Below the pieces are notes generated by a model. That model worked only from the letters and a program-made list of their open reading frames with translations. It had not been told where the DNA came from and did no database searches. A DNA stretch of 64,000 bases from Bog-756 sp963699055 (GTDB taxonomy: Bacteria; Actinomycetota; Acidimicrobiia; Acidimicrobiales; RAAP-2). Location of the stretch: NCBI GenBank assembly GCA_963699055.1, contig CAVOTA010000002.1:992001-1056000 (forward strand), in the 5' to 3' direction. Below are positions 60,803 through 64,000 of this stretch, piece by piece. The position numbers and the translations under genes were made by a program. Position 1 is the first letter of the stretch; every line of letters starts with the position of its first letter.

Positions 60803-62359
60803 TCAGAAGTGGTTCAGGCGCTTGAAGATGCCCTTGGTCTGCTTGTAGAGGGTGACGAACTCGCCGAAGAGCAGCTCGTACTCGGCGGCGTTGGCCGGGT
60901 CGGGCTCGTAGCTACGGCGCACCTCGACCATGCCCGGCACGTCACCGAGGGCGATGCGGTCGAGGGCGAGCAGGGTGAGCAGTCCCGCCCCCCGCACGTT
61001 GGCCAGCACGGGGTCGGCCACCTGGCGCACCTGGCGGCCGAGCACGTCCGCATGGATCTGGGACCAGGCGTCCGAATTGGCCCCGCCGCCCACGAAGGCC
61101 AGCGAGTCCAGGCGCCGGCCGGCGAACTTCTCGACCGCCTCGAGGAGCCACCGGGAATTGAGGGCGACGCCCTCGAAGACCGAGCGGACCAGCTGCTCGC
61201 GGGTGGTGGTGAGGGACAGGTTGTGGAACCCGCCCCGCACGGTGTGGTCGTCGACCGGCGAGCGCTCCCCGTTGAGCCACGGGGTGAAGAGCACCCGGCC
61301 GCAGCCGGCGGGCACCCGCTCGACCATGGCGTTCATGGTGGCCAGGTCGGGGGCCAGACCCAGGTTGTCCCGCACGAAGGTCAGGCAGGCACCGGCGGTC
61401 TCGTGCTCGTCGGCGATCACGTACCGGCCGGCCAGGGCAGCCGGGATCGAGGCGACGTTGGAGGTCGGGGCCGTCTTTTTGAAGGGGACGTGACCCGAGA
61501 TCCACGAGGACGTCCCGATGTAGAGGTGCGCCTCGAAGTCGGCCACCGCACCGGACCCGAACACGGCGGAGTGGACGTCGCCCGAACCGGTGACCACCGG
61601 CAGCCCCGCCGGGATCCCGAGTTCGGCGGCGGCCCGCCCCGTCACCTCGCCGACCACCGAGCCCGGGGGGACCAGGTCGGGCAGACGGCCGCGGTCGAGC
61701 CCGGTCCACTCCAGCAGCTTGGCGTCGTAGTCGACGGCGTCGATGCGCCGGTTGTCGGTCACCCAGTGGGCGGCGATCGAGTCGTAGGAGGCCGACACCC
61801 GTCCGGTCAGCCGCAGGTTGAGGTAGTCCACCGGTTCGAGGAAGGCCGCCGTGCGTCCGTAGACGTCGGGGAACGCCTGGCGGATGAAGAGGATGTGGGC
61901 GACCGGGTCCTTGCCCGACAGGCCGGGGGCGCCGCCGGTCACCTGGACCCAGCGCAGGAGTTTGCGGGGGTCGTAGCCCAGCACGTTGACGGACCCGCCC
62001 GCCACCTCGCGGATGGCGCCGTTGCCCCGCGAGTCCATCCAGATCACGGCCCGCATCAGCGGGTCACCGGCGGCGTCGACGGCCACGGTCCCCGACCACT
62101 GGGCCGTGCACCCGACGCCGACCAGGTCGACCGGACCGGCGTCGGCCAGCGCCCGGGCGGCGGCCGTGCGGATGGCCGACCACCAGTCGTCCGGGTCCTG
62201 CTCCGCCCCTCCCCCGTCCAGCAGGTGGAGCGGGACCGGCTCGGCGGCGTGGGACACGATGCGGCCCGACTCGGCCACCACGGCAACCTTGGGACCGCCG
62301 GTCCCGAGGTCGACGGCCAGTACGCAGGACCCGCCCCCTGCCGCGCCCGTCGGGGTCAC
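60803..62359 (-). CDS. FGGY-family carbohydrate kinase (xylulokinase-like)
   Basis: 518 residues. AVDLGTGGPKVAVV (15-28) is the ATP phosphate loop, GVGCTAQWSGTVAVD follows, and the catalytic Asp is in VTGSGDVHSAVFGSG. LAFVGGGANSDAWSQIHADVLG is the second actin-like half. It phosphorylates a sugar or sugar alcohol with ATP; xylulose is the best guess, but ribulose or gluconate cannot be excluded. Its GTG overlaps the ileS stop (62356-62359), an odd pairing. Confidence 0.87.
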   Translation of the reverse strand: MTPTGAAGGGSCVLAVDLGTGGPKVAVVAESGRIVSHAAEPVPLHLLDGGGAEQDPDDWWSAIRTAAARALADAGPVDLVGVGCTAQWSGTVAVDAAGDPLMRAVIWMDSRGNGAIREVAGGSVNVLGYDPRKLLRWVQVTGGAPGLSGKDPVAHILFIRQAFPDVYGRTAAFLEPVDYLNLRLTGRVSASYDSIAAHWVTDNRRIDAVDYDAKLLEWTGLDRGRLPDLVPPGSVVGEVTGRAAAELGIPAGLPVVTGSGDVHSAVFGSGAVADFEAHLYIGTSSWISGHVPFKKTAPTSNVASIPAALAGRYVIADEHETAGACLTFVRDNLGLAPDLATMNAMVERVPAGCGRVLFTPWLNGERSPVDDHTVRGGFHNLSLTTTREQLVRSVFEGVALNSRWLLEAVEKFAGRRLDSLAFVGGGANSDAWSQIHADVLGRQVRQVADPVLANVRGAGLLTLLALDRIALGDVPGMVEVRRSYEPDPANAAEYELLFGEFVTLYKQTKGIFKRLNHF

Positions 62360-64000
62360 GACGTGCGCACCCAGATCGTGGCCGTGCGCGCCGTCCCGCC
62401 CTCGTCCAGCTCCACGGCCGTACCCGGCCCGCCGTCGGCCGGCGGCTCCGTCCTCACCCCGACGGCCAGGACCTCCCGGGCGACGGTGTCGAACAGCGGG
62501 ACCAGGTCGTCGAGGCCGACGACGTGCAGCACGATCGTGTCCGACACCTCGAGCCCGGACTCCTTCCGGAGGTCCTGGACATTGCGGATCAGCTCACGGC
62601 CGAGTCCCCGCCGGCGCAGGTCGTCGTCGAGGGCCAGGTCGAGGGCCAGCACCTCGGCACCGTCGCGCGACACGGCGAACCCGGGCTGGGCCCGGACCCG
62701 CAGCTCGACCTCCTCGGCGGACAGCTCCAGCGGACCGTCGGCCAGCTCCACCACCACCGGGCGCCCCTCGGCCAGGTCGGCGGCCGCGGTGGCACCGTCG
62801 ACCGAGGCCATGGCCGATCGCAGGTCCTGGACCCGCTTGCCGATGCGGGGGCCGAGGAGCTTGTAGTTGGGCACGAGCTCGTAGGCGAGGAACTCACCCA
62901 GCTCCTCGGTGGCCTCGACCCGGTCGACGTTGAGTTCGTCCTCGACCACGCCGGCCGGCGGCACCGGACCGTCGGGAGGCAGGTGGACCACGGCGCGGGC
63001 CAGCGGTTGGCGCACCTTGACCCCCGCCTCCGCCCGGGCGGCACGGCCCAGCGAGGAGAGCCGGCGGGCGAGGGCCATGCCCGCCTCCAGGTCGGGGTCG
63101 ACGGCGCCGGTGTCGGCCTCGGGCCAGTCGGCCAGGTGCACCGAGTCGGACTCGTCGGCACCGGTCAGGTCGCGCCACATCCGGTCGGCCAGGAACGGGG
63201 TCAGCGGGGCCAGGAGCCGGGCCACGGTGACCAGGACCTCGTGGAGGGTGGCCTGCGCCCCCAGCGAGTCGGCCGGATCGGCACCCGGATCGGTGCGCCA
63301 GAAGCGCCGGCGCGAGCGGCGCACGTACCAATTGGAGGTGTCGTCGATCAGCTCGGCGATGGCGGTCGCCGCCGGGAACGGCTCGTACCCGTCGAGCGCC
63401 CCGGTGGTTCCCACGATGGTGGCGTGCAGCCGCGACCGCATCCACCGGTCGAGCTCGGACCGGTCCGCCGGTGCGGGGACCGAGGGGTCGGCCGGGTCGA
63501 AGCCGTTGAGCGTGGCGTACGTGGTGAAGAACGACCACGTGTTCCACAGCGTCAGCAGCGAGTCGCGCATGGAGGCGTCGATGGCCTCGAAGCTCACCCG
63601 GGTCGGCGTCCAGGGCGACCCCTGGGAGAACATCCACCACCGCAGCGGGTCGGCACCCCGCGTCGTGAGGATCTCCCACGGGTCGATCACATTGCCCACG
63701 CTCTTGGACATCTTGCGCCCGTCGGCGTCCACGATGTGCCCGAGGCAGAGCACGTTGCGGTAGGGCGTCTCCCCCCGGACCAGGGTGTTGACGGCGAGGA
63801 GGGAGTAGAACCAGCCGCGTGTCTGGTCGATGGCCTCGCAGATGAAGTCGGCGGGGAACACGAACCGCTCGTCGGCGCCGGGTGCTCCCGGATAGCCCCA
63901 CTGGGCCGTCGGCATCGATCCCGAGTCGAACCAGGCGTCGATGACCGGCGCCACCCGGCGCATGACCCCCGCCCCCCCGCCCGTGGCGCAGTCCGGGCAC
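62356..64000 (-). CDS. ileS: Isoleucyl-tRNA synthetase, C-terminal part (5' end outside window)
   Basis: About 548 residues of the C-terminal half are present, open through the right edge (the first codons read CPDCATGGG, part of the zinc-like or CP1-end region). AWFDSGSMPTAQWGYPG and FICEAIDQTRGWFYSLL belong to the catalytic domain, KMSKS stands in DADGRKMSKSVGNVIDP, and the long helical anticodon-binding domain follows. The apparent ATG at 63963 is internal. The class Ia synthetase charges tRNA(Ile). It is coupled to the downstream FGGY kinase by GTGA. Confidence 0.96.
   Translation of the reverse strand, partial: CPDCATGGGAGVMRRVAPVIDAWFDSGSMPTAQWGYPGAPGADERFVFPADFICEAIDQTRGWFYSLLAVNTLVRGETPYRNVLCLGHIVDADGRKMSKSVGNVIDPWEILTTRGADPLRWWMFSQGSPWTPTRVSFEAIDASMRDSLLTLWNTWSFFTTYATLNGFDPADPSVPAPADRSELDRWMRSRLHATIVGTTGALDGYEPFPAATAIAELIDDTSNWYVRRSRRRFWRTDPGADPADSLGAQATLHEVLVTVARLLAPLTPFLADRMWRDLTGADESDSVHLADWPEADTGAVDPDLEAGMALARRLSSLGRAARAEAGVKVRQPLARAVVHLPPDGPVPPAGVVEDELNVDRVEATEELGEFLAYELVPNYKLLGPRIGKRVQDLRSAMASVDGATAAADLAEGRPVVVELADGPLELSAEEVELRVRAQPGFAVSRDGAEVLALDLALDDDLRRRGLGRELIRNVQDLRKESGLEVSDTIVLHVVGLDDLVPLFDTVAREVLAVGVRTEPPADGGPGTAVELDEGGTARTATIWVRTS

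Noticed and set aside
1..64000. tRNA or rRNA genes, CRISPR arrays, insertion sequences, prophage
   Set aside because: No cloverleaf with a GTTCGAATC-like T arm, no regularly spaced repeats, no transposase or integrase frame was found by eye; a tRNAscan and repeat search would settle it.

Overview
The window is GC-rich throughout, with tightly packed genes, many GTG starts and repeated 4-base GTGA/ATGA stop-start overlaps. It carries a PASTA-domain Ser/Thr kinase, an actinobacterial-type LeuA, GatCAB and GlnA3-like glutamine synthetase genes. This suggests an actinobacterial chromosome. An Acidimicrobiia-like lineage is my best guess, but nothing in the sequence proves it. No rRNA, tRNA, insertion sequence, phage or CRISPR array was seen.

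Region 1 (1-31.6 kb) is a surface-polysaccharide island. It holds two sulfotransferases (one cut by the window edge), an asparagine synthase, six glycosyltransferases, a Wzm/Wzt ABC exporter, a multipass membrane protein, a Wzz/BY-kinase-like protein whose ATP site is degenerate, a FlaA1/CapD-type dehydratase, a nucleotide-sugar dehydrogenase, an epimerase, a PAP2-like protein, a LuxR-type regulator, an FkbH-like HAD protein, a GH99/WbsX-like protein, a DUF218 protein, a GH43-like protein and a YfhO-like membrane protein. A CDF metal transporter sits inside it. Together these would make activated sugars, build a glycan, export it and probably sulfate it.

Region 2 (31.7-48.3 kb) is mostly housekeeping. 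An esterase-gatC-gatA-gatB operon, an SCP2-like protein, an SDR-MFS pair, and a PASTA kinase-HIT-D12 DNA methyltransferase operon are followed by a secreted six-cysteine protein of unknown function and the cysteine desulfurase-mnmA-ligA operon. The cysteine desulfurase is interrupted by an apparent one-base frameshift.

Region 3 (48.4-57.9 kb) is catabolic. A GabD-like aldehyde dehydrogenase, an acyl-CoA ligase, two small proteins, an MFS exporter, an SDR, a PuuC-like aldehyde dehydrogenase, a PuuD-like hydrolase and a GlnA3/PuuA-like ligase together resemble most of a gamma-glutamylated polyamine degradation route.

Region 4 (57.9-64 kb) has leuA preceded by a clear attenuator (an 11-residue leader peptide with three consecutive Leu codons and an intrinsic terminator with a T run), a methyltransferase, an FGGY sugar kinase and the C-terminal part of ileS.

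Across the window, many single genes have a TANNNT-like -10 box 5-8 bases before the start codon, which predicts leaderless mRNAs. Several operons and convergent gene pairs end in strong hairpins without U tracts, some capped by UUCG on the transcribed strand.
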